Assembly (NCBI GenBank): GCA_964485695.1 | Contig: CAZAKZ010000018.1 | Span: 1 to 56,189, forward strand | Reading direction: 5' to 3' | Origin: CAZAKZ01 sp964485695 | Lineage (GTDB): Bacteria; Planctomycetota; JAFGQW01 | Length of the DNA stretch: 56,189 nucleotides | In this document: positions 48,752 to 56,189 of the stretch, one piece after another | Layout: each line of letters opens with the position of its first letter | How positions within the stretch are numbered: position 1 is the first letter of the stretch | Program-made: the position numbers and the translations under genes | Notes under the pieces: generated by a model | Told to the model about the DNA's origin: nothing | What the model saw: the letters and a program-made list of their open reading frames with translations, nothing else | Databases searched by the model: none

Positions 48752-51082
48752 ATGGAAGGCGTGGCTCCCATGATGCGAACCTGGCGCACGAAGGGAATCG
48801 CAGCCCTGGTCTTTCTCCTCCCGGTTGCGCTCTGTTTCGGCAAGGGCATGACCGGGACCTGGACCATGATCCCCCTCGACATTGTGTACGGCTTCGTTGC
48901 GCCCTGGTGCCAGCACCCCCCCGTCCCGGACCTGAGGGTGGTCAACCCGGTCATCTCCGACCAGGTGCTGCAGTTCGAACCCTGGGCCGAGTTTGCCCGG
49001 CAGGAGCTGGCTGCCGGACGACTGCCCCTCTGGAATCCCTTTGTCGCCGGTGGCGTGCCCTTTGCGGCCAATCCGCAGACGGCCCTGTTCTATCCCCTCT
49101 CCATGCCCATCTCCTTGTGGCTGCCGGACGCCAGCCCGGCCCTCCGGGCCGGGCTCCACGTCTTGCTTGCAGCGTGGTTCATGCGGCTCTTTCTGCTCCG
49201 CCTGGGCGTCTCCCGGCCGGGCGCCTTGCTGGGCGGCCTGAGTTTCTCCTTTTCTCAGTTCATGATGGCGTGGATCGGATACCCCATCGGCTGGGCCGTG
49301 GCCTGGCTTCCCGCCTGGTTCTACTTCACGGAACGGCTGTGCACAGAAGAACGTGCCGCACGCACCGGTCTCCTGGCGGCCGGGATCGTTGCGCTGAGCA
49401 CCCTGGCCGGCCACCCGGAGACCACCTTTCACACCGCGGTCTTCACCCTGGTCTACGCCACGTTTCGATCCGCCGGGGTTCACGGCTGGACGAGGTTCTG
49501 GAAAGGGCCCTTGCGCCTGGGCCTGGCGGGCGTCCTGGGCGGCGCAGTGGCGGGCGTGCTGCTGATTCCCTTCTGGGAGTACCTCCTTCACAGCGCTGCC
49601 TTCCTCGAGCGGTCCGGCTCGGTGCACGAACACTTTGCCAATCCGATCGGCCACCTGCTCGGCTGCTTCTTTCCCAGAATCTTCGGGGACCCTGGCCTGA
49701 ACGTGAATCCCGTGAACTTCAATGAGCGAGCCTCGTACGCGGGCCTGGTCACGGTTCTCCTGGCCCTGAGCGCCGTGTTCCGCCGGGAGACCTGGCGCGG
49801 GCCCTGGATTGTGATCCTGGCCCTGGGGGGAATCGGCCTCGTGGCCAGTCATGACATCCTGGGCCTGCACCAATGGCTCGGCCGGATTCCGGGCTTTTCC
49901 TCGTCAGCCAATCACCGGCTCATCTTTCTGGCCCTGTTCGCCCTGTCCGCCCTGGGGGCACTAGGTATGTCCCGGCTGGCTGCGTCCAGGGCCGTTCTGC
50001 CCTGGGGGGTACCCCTGTTTCTCTTCTTCAGCGCCGTGAGCCTCGGTCTCGTGGTCCCGGCCGATTCGTGGGTTTCGTGTCTCCGGGGAATCCCGGTAGA
50101 GGTCGTCCAGGAATCGCTCCTCATCGGCCTGGGACTCGCAGGGGCCCTGGTTCTCGCCGTGGTGGTGTTGCGCCGGTGGCCGCGCTGGCTGGGAGCTGGG
50201 GTGGTGCTGCTGTGTGCCGCGGACCTGGTGGGATTTGCATGGAACCTGAATCCTGTGGTGCCGGCCCACTGGCGGAACCGGACCACGCCCGAAATCCAGG
50301 CCATCCAAAAGGAAGAGCCCGGCCGGCTCATCAGCCTCTACAACGCCTTCACCCCCGCTACCGCCCTTCCTCATCGCATCCGCACGCTGGACTCGTACGA
50401 GGCCCTGGGCGTGGCCCGCTTCCAGTGGGTCGCGGATCCGATCTTGCCGGTGCGGGAGGAGATCCTGACCAATCCCCGGTTGCGCCTCCTCGGCGCAACA
50501 CATCTCTACTCCTGGACACCTTTTGAAAGAGTGCCTCCGGGCTGGGAGTCCTCGAGATGCGGCGATGGATACCTCTACAGAATTCCCGGCGCCCTGCCTC
50601 GTGCCTTCATCTCCACAAAGCTGATCATGGTGGGCGGAATGGACGAACTCCAGGCCGTGCTTTCCCATCCGCTATTCCATCCGGAGGAGAAGGAGGTGCT
50701 CTGCGCGTTTCCCACGAAGTTCGCGTACGCGGCACCGGATCGGAAACATAGAAAGGACCGGGCTGAAATCGTCGTGGACCTGCCCGGACGCGTGGAAATC
50801 GATGTGGAGCTCTCCGGACCGGGCATGCTGGTGCTGACCGACGCCTTCTATCCCGGATGGAAGGTGACGGTGGACGACGATCCCGGATTCGCCATTCCCG
50901 TGTATGGTTGCGTGCGTGGAGTCAGTCTCACGGGAAGCGAAAAGAAAGTCGTGTTCCGTTATGAACCCGCCTCCTTTTCCTGGGGCCTGGCCGTGACGCT
51001 TCTCGGTCTGGCGCTCTGGTCCGGCGGGTTCTACTGGACCTCGAGGCATCGACGCCGGTCGATGCAATGCGTGAAAGAATAA
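48752..51082 (+). CDS. YfhO-like membrane protein, copy 2 of an adjacent pair
   Basis: A 776-residue protein. After the first membrane helix comes ELAAGRLPLWNPFVAGGVPFAANPQTALFYP, the clearest YfhO signature of the window, then about ten membrane segments up to residue 520. The soluble part has LGATHLYSW and ends with VLTDAFYPGWKVTVDDDPGF and FRYEPASFSWG before a last helix and a basic tail, RHRRRSMQCVKE. The ATG at 48752 follows the previous stop by 10 bases; an ATG at 48770 is also possible. It probably forms an operon with copy 1 and the secretin-N-like gene 37 bp downstream. Its likely role is transfer of a polyprenyl-linked sugar to an envelope polymer. Confidence 0.86.
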   Translation: MEGVAPMMRTWRTKGIAALVFLLPVALCFGKGMTGTWTMIPLDIVYGFVAPWCQHPPVPDLRVVNPVISDQVLQFEPWAEFARQELAAGRLPLWNPFVAGGVPFAANPQTALFYPLSMPISLWLPDASPALRAGLHVLLAAWFMRLFLLRLGVSRPGALLGGLSFSFSQFMMAWIGYPIGWAVAWLPAWFYFTERLCTEERAARTGLLAAGIVALSTLAGHPETTFHTAVFTLVYATFRSAGVHGWTRFWKGPLRLGLAGVLGGAVAGVLLIPFWEYLLHSAAFLERSGSVHEHFANPIGHLLGCFFPRIFGDPGLNVNPVNFNERASYAGLVTVLLALSAVFRRETWRGPWIVILALGGIGLVASHDILGLHQWLGRIPGFSSSANHRLIFLALFALSALGALGMSRLAASRAVLPWGVPLFLFFSAVSLGLVVPADSWVSCLRGIPVEVVQESLLIGLGLAGALVLAVVVLRRWPRWLGAGVVLLCAADLVGFAWNLNPVVPAHWRNRTTPEIQAIQKEEPGRLISLYNAFTPATALPHRIRTLDSYEALGVARFQWVADPILPVREEILTNPRLRLLGATHLYSWTPFERVPPGWESSRCGDGYLYRIPGALPRAFISTKLIMVGGMDELQAVLSHPLFHPEEKEVLCAFPTKFAYAAPDRKHRKDRAEIVVDLPGRVEIDVELSGPGMLVLTDAFYPGWKVTVDDDPGFAIPVYGCVRGVSLTGSEKKVVFRYEPASFSWGLAVTLLGLALWSGGFYWTSRHRRRSMQCVKE

Positions 51083-51119
51083 CCTGCAGCCCCTGACAGA
51101 CCTCATGGTTGGAGTCGTG

Positions 51120-51854
51120 ATGAAAACCAATGGACCGATTCTCATTGCCCTGGCGCTGATCCTCCCCCTGTCTCTCGCCTTCATGCAATCCGGGCAGGAG
51201 GAGATCCGATTCAAGACCGATGCCCGCGGCATGGGACTCAGGGACTTCATCACCTGGGTGGGGGAACACATCGAGGGCGCGATCACCTACGCCTCGCCGG
51301 CCCTCAAGGTGGCGAATTCCAGGGAGGGGCGTGTGGTGGTGGAGAAAGAGGTGAAGCTGTCTCCCGGGGAAGTGCTCCCCTTCAGCCAGGACATCCTGAG
51401 CGGCCACGGCCTGGTTCTCCTTCCCCTGGGATCCCCCGGCAATCCCCTCTGGCTGGTGGAGAGCTTGAATGAGCCGACGCTCCTGGCCAGCCGAACCGTG
51501 TTCGTGAGCGAGGAGGAGATCGAGGCGCACAGGTTCGAGCACCCCCCCGTCGTGACGATGGTGAGTCTGAAGAACGTGGGTCTCGAGACGATCCAGGCGG
51601 AACTGGAGAAATCCCTCGGAAAAACAGCACAAGGAAAAAGCCCGTTGATTCCCGTCCCGGCCCTGAACCAGTTCATCATCAAGGCGTCGGGGCGGAATGC
51701 ATTCCACATCGTCAAGATGATCCGGTCCCTGGATCGAGCCCCGGCGCCGGGTGGAGGCGGTGTCGAATCCTCGCTCCGGGAGCGCTTGAAGCGCCTGGAA
51801 AACAGGGTAAATAAACTAGAGGCGCTCGCGGAGCGCTCACCCGAAAAGCCATGA
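51120..51854 (+). CDS. Exported protein with secretin-N-like region and coiled coil
   Basis: A 244-residue protein from ATG 51120 (GGAG 5 bases upstream; an ATG at 51105 is an alternative). The signal peptide MKTNGPILIALALILPLSLAF is followed by IRFKTDARGMGLRDFITWVGEHIEGAITYASP, which matches the N-terminal short repeat of secretins in which a beta strand and a helix mediate ring contacts. A second similar module is VTMVSLKNVGLETIQAELEKSLG. After SGRNAFHIVKMIRSLDRAP the chain ends in a coiled coil, LRERLKRLENRVNKLEALAE, instead of a secretin pore. It is therefore an orphan secretin-N-type protein. It follows the YfhO pair by 37 bp and is probably periplasmic. Confidence 0.68.
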   Translation: MKTNGPILIALALILPLSLAFMQSGQEEIRFKTDARGMGLRDFITWVGEHIEGAITYASPALKVANSREGRVVVEKEVKLSPGEVLPFSQDILSGHGLVLLPLGSPGNPLWLVESLNEPTLLASRTVFVSEEEIEAHRFEHPPVVTMVSLKNVGLETIQAELEKSLGKTAQGKSPLIPVPALNQFIIKASGRNAFHIVKMIRSLDRAPAPGGGGVESSLRERLKRLENRVNKLEALAERSPEKP

Positions 51855-51863
51855 GTCCGGTAT

Positions 51864-51919
51864 CCAATCTCCCTGCCGTCGAACGCCATTGACGGGCGAT
51901 GGCGGGACGGATAGATTGG
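51864..51919 (+). terminator. Nested hairpin after the secretin-N-like gene
   Basis: Three stems nest: CCAATCT (51864-51870) with AGATTGG (51913-51919), CCGTC (51876-51880) with GACGG (51906-51910), and CGCCAT (51884-51889) with ATGGCG (51899-51904), closed by a 9-base loop. It begins 9 bases after the stop and precedes the MscS-like gene. TTCCTTC follows immediately, a weak pyrimidine tail. It is a plausible intrinsic terminator of the YfhO operon. Confidence 0.55.
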
Positions 51920-51994
51920 TTCCTTCGCAATGACAACCTCAACAGTGCAGTCGATACACACGTCGCGGAACTCGAGAAAGCGAGCCATCAGTAG

Positions 51995-53665
51995 ATGAGG
52001 CAGATCGCATTCCTCTGCCTGGCCACCCTCTTGTTGCCTGTGGGGACGGCCACGGTTCAGCAAGGCGCTGGTGAGTCGCAGCCCTCTACCGGCGTCAGCC
52101 GCTCCTTACAAGCCCTCCATGCCATCCTCGAATCCCGGGATGCCAAGAGGGTTCTCCTCACAGCCAAGACAGCGGAGATTGAAAAGGAGAAGAACGCCGA
52201 TCGCCAGGCTCAGTTGAAAATAGAGGTGAGTGCGCTGCGAGCGGAAATCGCGGCGTTGAACAGGAATTTCCAGTCCGTGGCCACCGGCATCGACATCGAC
52301 GGATTCGATTCCGGCCTGGAGGAGGCGTTCAATCTCCAGGCCGAGCTCGAATCCCTGCTGCGCCCGCTCATCGAGGAGCTGAAGGATGCCACCGAGGCGC
52401 CCCGGCAGATCGAGCATCTGCGAACAGAGCTGGCCTATCACGAGCATCGCCGGCAGCTGGCCACGACGGCCATCTCACAGCTGCAAAACCTGGCAGACCA
52501 GGCTGCGGATGCCGGAGATGCCGAAGTGCAGGAGAACCTGCTGGCTGCGATGAAGGCCTGGACTGAACGGCGCCGGGACATCGTCAACTCCGAGACCGTG
52601 GCCCGGTATCAGCTCCAGTCCCGACTCGGCCAGCAAAAACCCCTCCTCGAATCCACCCGCAATGTGCTGGCTCTCTTCTTTCGGTCCCGGGGTCTCAACC
52701 TGCTGTCGGCGACCGGTGCCTTCCTGGTCGTCTTCCTGGGATTGCGTTTCCTGTCGCGATCAGTGGGTCGGGTCGGGCCCCTGCGGAAGCGAAGGAAAAA
52801 ATACTCTTTCTATCGCCGGCTGGCCGGGGTTCTCTTCCACGTCTTTGCCGCCCTTGCCGCTCTCTTCGCCAGCCTCCTGGTCCTCTACATCGCCGGCGAC
52901 TGGGTGTTGCTCGGCCTGGCAACCCTCTTCCTCCTCGGGCTGGTCTGGGCCAGCAAGCAGACGTTACCGCAGTTCTTCGAGCAGATCCGCCTGCTCCTCA
53001 ACCTCGGTACGGTGCGGGACAACGAGCGGATGGTGTATGAGGGCATCCCCTGGCGGGTGGGGCGCCTCAACTTCTACACTCGTTTCACCAACCCGGACCT
53101 CACCGGCGGCTTGATCCGGCTGCCGCTGCGGGTTCTCTCCGATCTCCATTCCCGGCCCTGCTCCGCTGACGAGGCCTGGTTCCCGTGCCGGGAAGGGGAA
53201 TGGGTGAAACTCGACGACGACCGCTGGGGAAAGGTCGTCCTGCAGACTCCGGAAATGGTGCAACTGGAGATGCTGGGCGGTAGCGTCGCCACCTACACGA
53301 CGACCGACTTCCTGGCCCGGGCTCCGGAAAACCTCTCGAGGGGTTTCCGCCTGTCCGTGACCTTCGGCATCGACTACCGGCACCAGGCCGTGAGCGTCAG
53401 CGAGGTGCCCGGCGTCATGCAAGCAGCCCTGGATCCGGCGCTTACGTCCCTGGCCGGCGACGGAAGACTCGCCAATTTGCTGGTCGAGTTCAAGGAGGCA
53501 GGGGCTTCTTCCCTCGACTACGCCGTCCAGGCCGATTTCACGGGAGAAGCCGCCCCCGGGTACGAGGCCCTGCAACGCGGCATTCAGGCCACCCTCGTCG
53601 AAGTCTGCAATGATCGCGACTGGGGGATCCCGTTCACGCAGATCACTCTGCACCAGGCAGAGTAG
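51995..53665 (+). CDS. MscS-like mechanosensitive channel protein
   Basis: A 556-residue protein. A signal peptide (about 1-20) is followed by a periplasmic coiled-coil region (about 38-190) with KTAEIEKEKNADRQAQLKIEVSALRAEIAALN. Three or four membrane segments follow at about 230-250, 273-298 and 300-320. The pore-proximal part EQIRLLLNLGTVRDNERMVYEGIPWRVGRLNFYTRF leads into the cytoplasmic beta domain (EWVKLDDDRWGKVVLQT, ATYTTTDFLARAPENLSRGFRLSVTFGIDYRHQ), which matches MscS. The classic Gly/Ala-rich TM3 is poorly conserved, so gating may differ or be absent. The ATG at 51995 is the first in frame. It is probably monocistronic behind the hairpin at 51864. Confidence 0.8.
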   Translation: MRQIAFLCLATLLLPVGTATVQQGAGESQPSTGVSRSLQALHAILESRDAKRVLLTAKTAEIEKEKNADRQAQLKIEVSALRAEIAALNRNFQSVATGIDIDGFDSGLEEAFNLQAELESLLRPLIEELKDATEAPRQIEHLRTELAYHEHRRQLATTAISQLQNLADQAADAGDAEVQENLLAAMKAWTERRRDIVNSETVARYQLQSRLGQQKPLLESTRNVLALFFRSRGLNLLSATGAFLVVFLGLRFLSRSVGRVGPLRKRRKKYSFYRRLAGVLFHVFAALAALFASLLVLYIAGDWVLLGLATLFLLGLVWASKQTLPQFFEQIRLLLNLGTVRDNERMVYEGIPWRVGRLNFYTRFTNPDLTGGLIRLPLRVLSDLHSRPCSADEAWFPCREGEWVKLDDDRWGKVVLQTPEMVQLEMLGGSVATYTTTDFLARAPENLSRGFRLSVTFGIDYRHQAVSVSEVPGVMQAALDPALTSLAGDGRLANLLVEFKEAGASSLDYAVQADFTGEAAPGYEALQRGIQATLVEVCNDRDWGIPFTQITLHQAE

Positions 53666-53710
53666 CCGTCCCCCACCCGCCCTCGAGAAGGCGTGCGTCC
53701 GGGATCGGGA

Positions 53711-54685
53711 TCACGTCTCCCGGTTTTTGCGTGCTGTGTCCCGCAGTAGCCGGGAGGCCTCCCTTGCCATCCGGTCGATTTTCTCCTCGGCGGGATGGGA
53801 CTCCGAAGTTGCCGGGGGCAGGGAAGCCCCGGGTGGGGGCGGGAACGCAGGCGTGGAACCCGCCTCCCCGTTGATCACCGACAGGAATGCGTAGCGGAAC
53901 GCCGAAGCATTGGAGAACCGCTCCTCGGGGTCCTTTCGCATGGCCATCTCCACCACATCGCGATACCCGGCGGGGAAGTCATCGGGAAACGACACGGGTT
54001 CCACCTCGTGCTTTCTGAGCACTTCCCAGTCCGAGTCCCCGTCAAAGGGCACCTCACCCGTGGACAGCTCGAACAGAATGGCCCCCAGGCTGTAGACATC
54101 GGCACGGAGGTCTCCTCTACGACGCATCACCTCCGGTGCCATGTAGTACGGCGTGCCCCGGCCGAAGCTCAGGCTCTGACGGCTCTCGGACAGCATCTTG
54201 GCCAGGCCGTAGTCCCCGACGCGCACCGTGCCGTCCTTGAGAAAAATGTTGGCCGGCTTCAGGTCGAAGTGAACGATGGATCGCTGGTGAAGCGCCTCCA
54301 CCCCGCTCAAGATCTGCAGGAACACGTCCTCCAGTTCCTCGCCGGACAGCGAGCCCTCACGTAACCGGTCCCGGAGGGTTTGATCTCCCCCGAAGGTCAT
54401 GATGATGAAGGGAATGTCCTGGACCACTCCCTGGTCCTCGATACCGACCAGATTCGGATGGTCGATCTGGGCGAATTTTCGGAGGCTTTCGAGTTCCTTC
54501 TCGACGATATGGCGCTGGGACTCGTTATCGATCTTGAGGAACTTGACCACGTAGGTGCGGTTGATGCTCTTTTTCCGCACCTTGTAGACTTCCCCGAACA
54601 CGCCTCCACCGATCTTCTGGAGGATATCGTAACCGGGGATAAAATCCGGATTTCTTAAGCCCTGGTAAAACGCTTCGTAATCCAT
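53711..54685 (-). CDS. Soluble serine/threonine protein kinase
   Basis: A 324-residue kinase of the PknB-like (Hanks) type. The Gly-rich loop is IGGGVFGEV at 25-33, ATP-contact Lys is K48, the catalytic loop is H139-F140-D141 in IVHFDLKPANIF (HFD instead of HRD), the metal motif is D158-Y159-G160 (DYG instead of DFG), and APE is at 183-185. The kinase core ends near 270; a Pro-rich linker and a short basic coiled segment follow, with no membrane helix, PASTA or other sensor. The ATG at 54685 is preferred; the frame continues upstream without conserved sequence. It is divergent from the nucleotidyltransferase gene across 66 bp. Confidence 0.9.
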   Translation of the reverse strand: MDYEAFYQGLRNPDFIPGYDILQKIGGGVFGEVYKVRKKSINRTYVVKFLKIDNESQRHIVEKELESLRKFAQIDHPNLVGIEDQGVVQDIPFIIMTFGGDQTLRDRLREGSLSGEELEDVFLQILSGVEALHQRSIVHFDLKPANIFLKDGTVRVGDYGLAKMLSESRQSLSFGRGTPYYMAPEVMRRRGDLRADVYSLGAILFELSTGEVPFDGDSDWEVLRKHEVEPVSFPDDFPAGYRDVVEMAMRKDPEERFSNASAFRYAFLSVINGEAGSTPAFPPPPGASLPPATSESHPAEEKIDRMAREASRLLRDTARKNRET

Positions 54686-54751
54686 GGATCCAGACGACCT
54701 CGAACCGTGTATTCTGGTACCTCGAAAGTAGCACGGGAAAGAAGGGATTTC

Positions 54752-55378
54752 GTGCAAACGGCCCGGAATTTCCGATTTTCAGTGGAGACGGTATTGGAGC
54801 CGGTATTTTCCATCATCCTGGCTGCGGGCGCGGGAACGCGCATGGGGCGCCCCAAGGCCCTGGTTCCCCTCGGGAATCACACCTTTCTGTCTGCAGTTCT
54901 TCAAGCTACTGAAAATGCAGGCCTTACAGAGATTGCGGTGGTTCTGGCCCACCCCAGCGACGAAATCCTGAAGCGCCACGACCTGGGCGGAGTGCGGGTT
55001 CTCCACAACCCCGAGCCCTCCCTGGGTCCGATCTCCTCGATCCAGGTGGCCCTCCGGGAGCCGGGAATCCGGGCTGCACCGGCCGTCCTCGTCCATCCCG
55101 TGGATCATCCGTGCGTGAAATCCTTGACTCTGGAAGTTCTGGTCTCCACCTTCCGGGCAGAGGGGAGGGACATCGTGGTCCCCACCTTCCAGGGACGCGG
55201 AGGCCATCCAACCCTCTTTTCCAGGAAGGTGTTTCCGGAACTCCTGTCGACCCCTCATGGCCAGGGGGCCCGAGCCGTTGTAAGACGGGACCCGGCACGG
55301 GTTCTGCGCCTGGAGGTTGAGGACGAGGGTGTCCGGCAGAACCTGGACACCCCCGAGGATCTGGTCGACCTGTTGTAA
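54752..55378 (+). CDS. MobA/MocA-like nucleotidyltransferase
   Basis: A 208-residue protein from GTG 54752 with AGAAGGGA upstream; a GTG ten codons later is an alternative closer to the conserved core. FSIILAAGAGTRMGRPKALVPLG is the nucleotide-binding signature of the MobA-like NTP transferase superfamily. The metal-binding Asp lies in VLVHPVDHP, and NLDTPEDLVDLL closes the fold in the way typical of molybdopterin cytidylyltransferases (MocA). No molybdenum-enzyme genes are nearby, so the substrate could be another phosphorylated metabolite. It converges on the partial TPR gene with 27 bp between stops. Confidence 0.85.
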   Translation: MQTARNFRFSVETVLEPVFSIILAAGAGTRMGRPKALVPLGNHTFLSAVLQATENAGLTEIAVVLAHPSDEILKRHDLGGVRVLHNPEPSLGPISSIQVALREPGIRAAPAVLVHPVDHPCVKSLTLEVLVSTFRAEGRDIVVPTFQGRGGHPTLFSRKVFPELLSTPHGQGARAVVRRDPARVLRLEVEDEGVRQNLDTPEDLVDLL

Positions 55379-55405
55379 CGGGCTCTTCTCGAGGCCTCCC
55401 TGCCG

Positions 55406-56189
55406 TCAATGGCTGCGGTGCTTCCTCATGAGGGCCCAGAACCGGGGCTCCGTCCGGATGTTGTCCAGATCGGTGTCATTCAAAATGGTGTCCCAGTTGT
55501 TGAACCCGACCTGGAGCGCTGTCTCGAGCCATTTGAACGAGTCATCCTTCTGGTTCAACAGGCTCAGGTTGCAGGCGATGTTGTAGCTGGAAAGGGGCTT
55601 CCGAAAACCGAGTTCGAAGCACCGCTTGAAGTCCGTGGCGGAGGCGTCGAATTGGCGAATCCGATGCAGGGCATGGCCGCGCTGATAATACAGGGACCCG
55701 TTCTTGGGATCCTTGTCGATGGCCTGGGTGAGCTTGGACACCACGATCTTCTGTTCGGCCACACGTGGATCCCCCGGCGCCAGAGGATTGACGACGGCCG
55801 AGCCCCGGTTGCCGAACGGTCCCTGGCCCATGGTGCTCGCAAACCGTCTGCCCAGACGCTCCAGCACGTGGGGTGGAATCCCGGGCGCCTTGTCGAGAAA
55901 CCTGCCGAGAAGCCCCAGGATCACGGCGCCGCCGAGGGAACGAGCCTTGTAGATCACGCCGTCCTGATCGCAGTAAGACACCTCTCCGAAGCCGTTCATG
56001 TGCTTCAGGATGACCTCGACGTCCGGCAGCATGGCCAGGTCCAGGGGGACCTTCTCGCTGTCCACCAGGCCGGATAAGTTCTCGGCCATGTTGTAGAGAA
56101 AGGCGACGATGCGCTTGGTATCGAAATATGCTATGTAGTTCCTGTTGCGGAACTCAAATCTTACAGAAACGCGTCTGATTTTTGAGGCG
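55406..56189 (-). CDS. TPR-containing protein, 5' end outside the window
   Basis: The reading frame continues from the ATG at 56089 upstream to the window edge (ending with ...FRNRNYIAYFDTKRIVAFLYN), so the true start lies beyond 56189. The visible 260 residues begin with the C-terminal part of a globular domain, DLAMLPDVEVILKHMNGFGEVSYCDQDG and GGAVILGLLGRFL. Then come TPR-like helices, LTQAIDKDPKNGSLYYQRGHALHRIRQFDASATDFKRCFEL and SYNIACNLSLLNQKDDSFKWLETAL. The LPDVxxILKHM segment resembles the end of exported surface-layer-type proteins, but that is weak. No function can be assigned from this fragment. Confidence 0.78.
   Translation of the reverse strand, partial: ASKIRRVSVRFEFRNRNYIAYFDTKRIVAFLYNMAENLSGLVDSEKVPLDLAMLPDVEVILKHMNGFGEVSYCDQDGVIYKARSLGGAVILGLLGRFLDKAPGIPPHVLERLGRRFASTMGQGPFGNRGSAVVNPLAPGDPRVAEQKIVVSKLTQAIDKDPKNGSLYYQRGHALHRIRQFDASATDFKRCFELGFRKPLSSYNIACNLSLLNQKDDSFKWLETALQVGFNNWDTILNDTDLDNIRTEPRFWALMRKHRSH

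Noticed and set aside
1..56189. tRNA, rRNA, CRISPR, insertion sequence or prophage
   Set aside because: None was seen: no regularly spaced repeats, transposase, integrase, cas or structural phage motifs, and no gap large enough for rRNA.

Overview
The window is a GC-rich, gene-dense bacterial chromosome segment. It holds about 42 protein-coding genes and shows no tRNA, rRNA, CRISPR array, insertion sequence or phage gene. Two conserved housekeeping genes, der (ribosome-assembly GTPase) and uppP (undecaprenyl-diphosphatase), anchor it as chromosomal. The gene content suggests a Gram-negative-type member of Planctomycetota or a neighbouring phylum. It includes exported FG-GAP proteins, an NPCBM-domain protein, a large membrane protein with two vWA and amidotransferase-like domains, several YfhO-like giant membrane proteins, and many proteins with signal peptides or lipoboxes. 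This placement is an inference from content, not from a marker phylogeny.

Left part (1-7.4 kb): a TPR protein cut by the window edge with a YkgJ-type cysteine-cluster protein; an unrecognised reverse-strand protein; a divergent asparagine-synthase-like enzyme without the N-terminal glutaminase cysteine; a small lipoprotein; an exported Kelch-like protein; and a DUF2270 membrane protein.

Middle-left part (7.4-27.6 kb): a surface-glycan or secondary-metabolism-like neighbourhood. It has a GT2 glycosyltransferase translationally coupled to a B12-type radical SAM protein, a tandem pair of paralogous radical SAM/SPASM enzymes followed by an SDR epimerase, a membrane-anchored SGNH hydrolase, a YfhO-like and a GT-C-like membrane protein, a two-component system with an almost loop-less sensor, a further radical SAM protein behind a structured leader, and an exported GH39-like hydrolase coupled to a beta-helix protein. 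Four radical SAM enzymes in 16 kb is the main concentration of unusual chemistry.

Middle part (27.7-41.8 kb): a DUF3754 protein with a lipoprotein, a DUF457 membrane protein, then a tightly overlapped reverse-strand operon of ABC-2 ATPase, ABC-2 permease, double-PDZ exported protein, two FG-GAP propeller proteins and a third exported protein. Three junctions in this operon are ATGA overlaps. I know no described system with this composition, and it is the best candidate here for a new envelope or export machine. der, the NPCBM protein and uppP follow.

Right part (41.9-56.2 kb): the double-vWA membrane protein, a HEAT-like protein, two adjacent YfhO-like proteins with a secretin-N-like exported protein, an MscS-like channel, a soluble Ser/Thr kinase with HFD and DYG variants of the usual motifs, a MobA-like nucleotidyltransferase, and the 3' end of a TPR-containing gene that leaves the window. 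Several convergent gene pairs are separated by hairpins that probably act as terminators. All functional statements rest on reading the sequence and on family knowledge; no database search was run.
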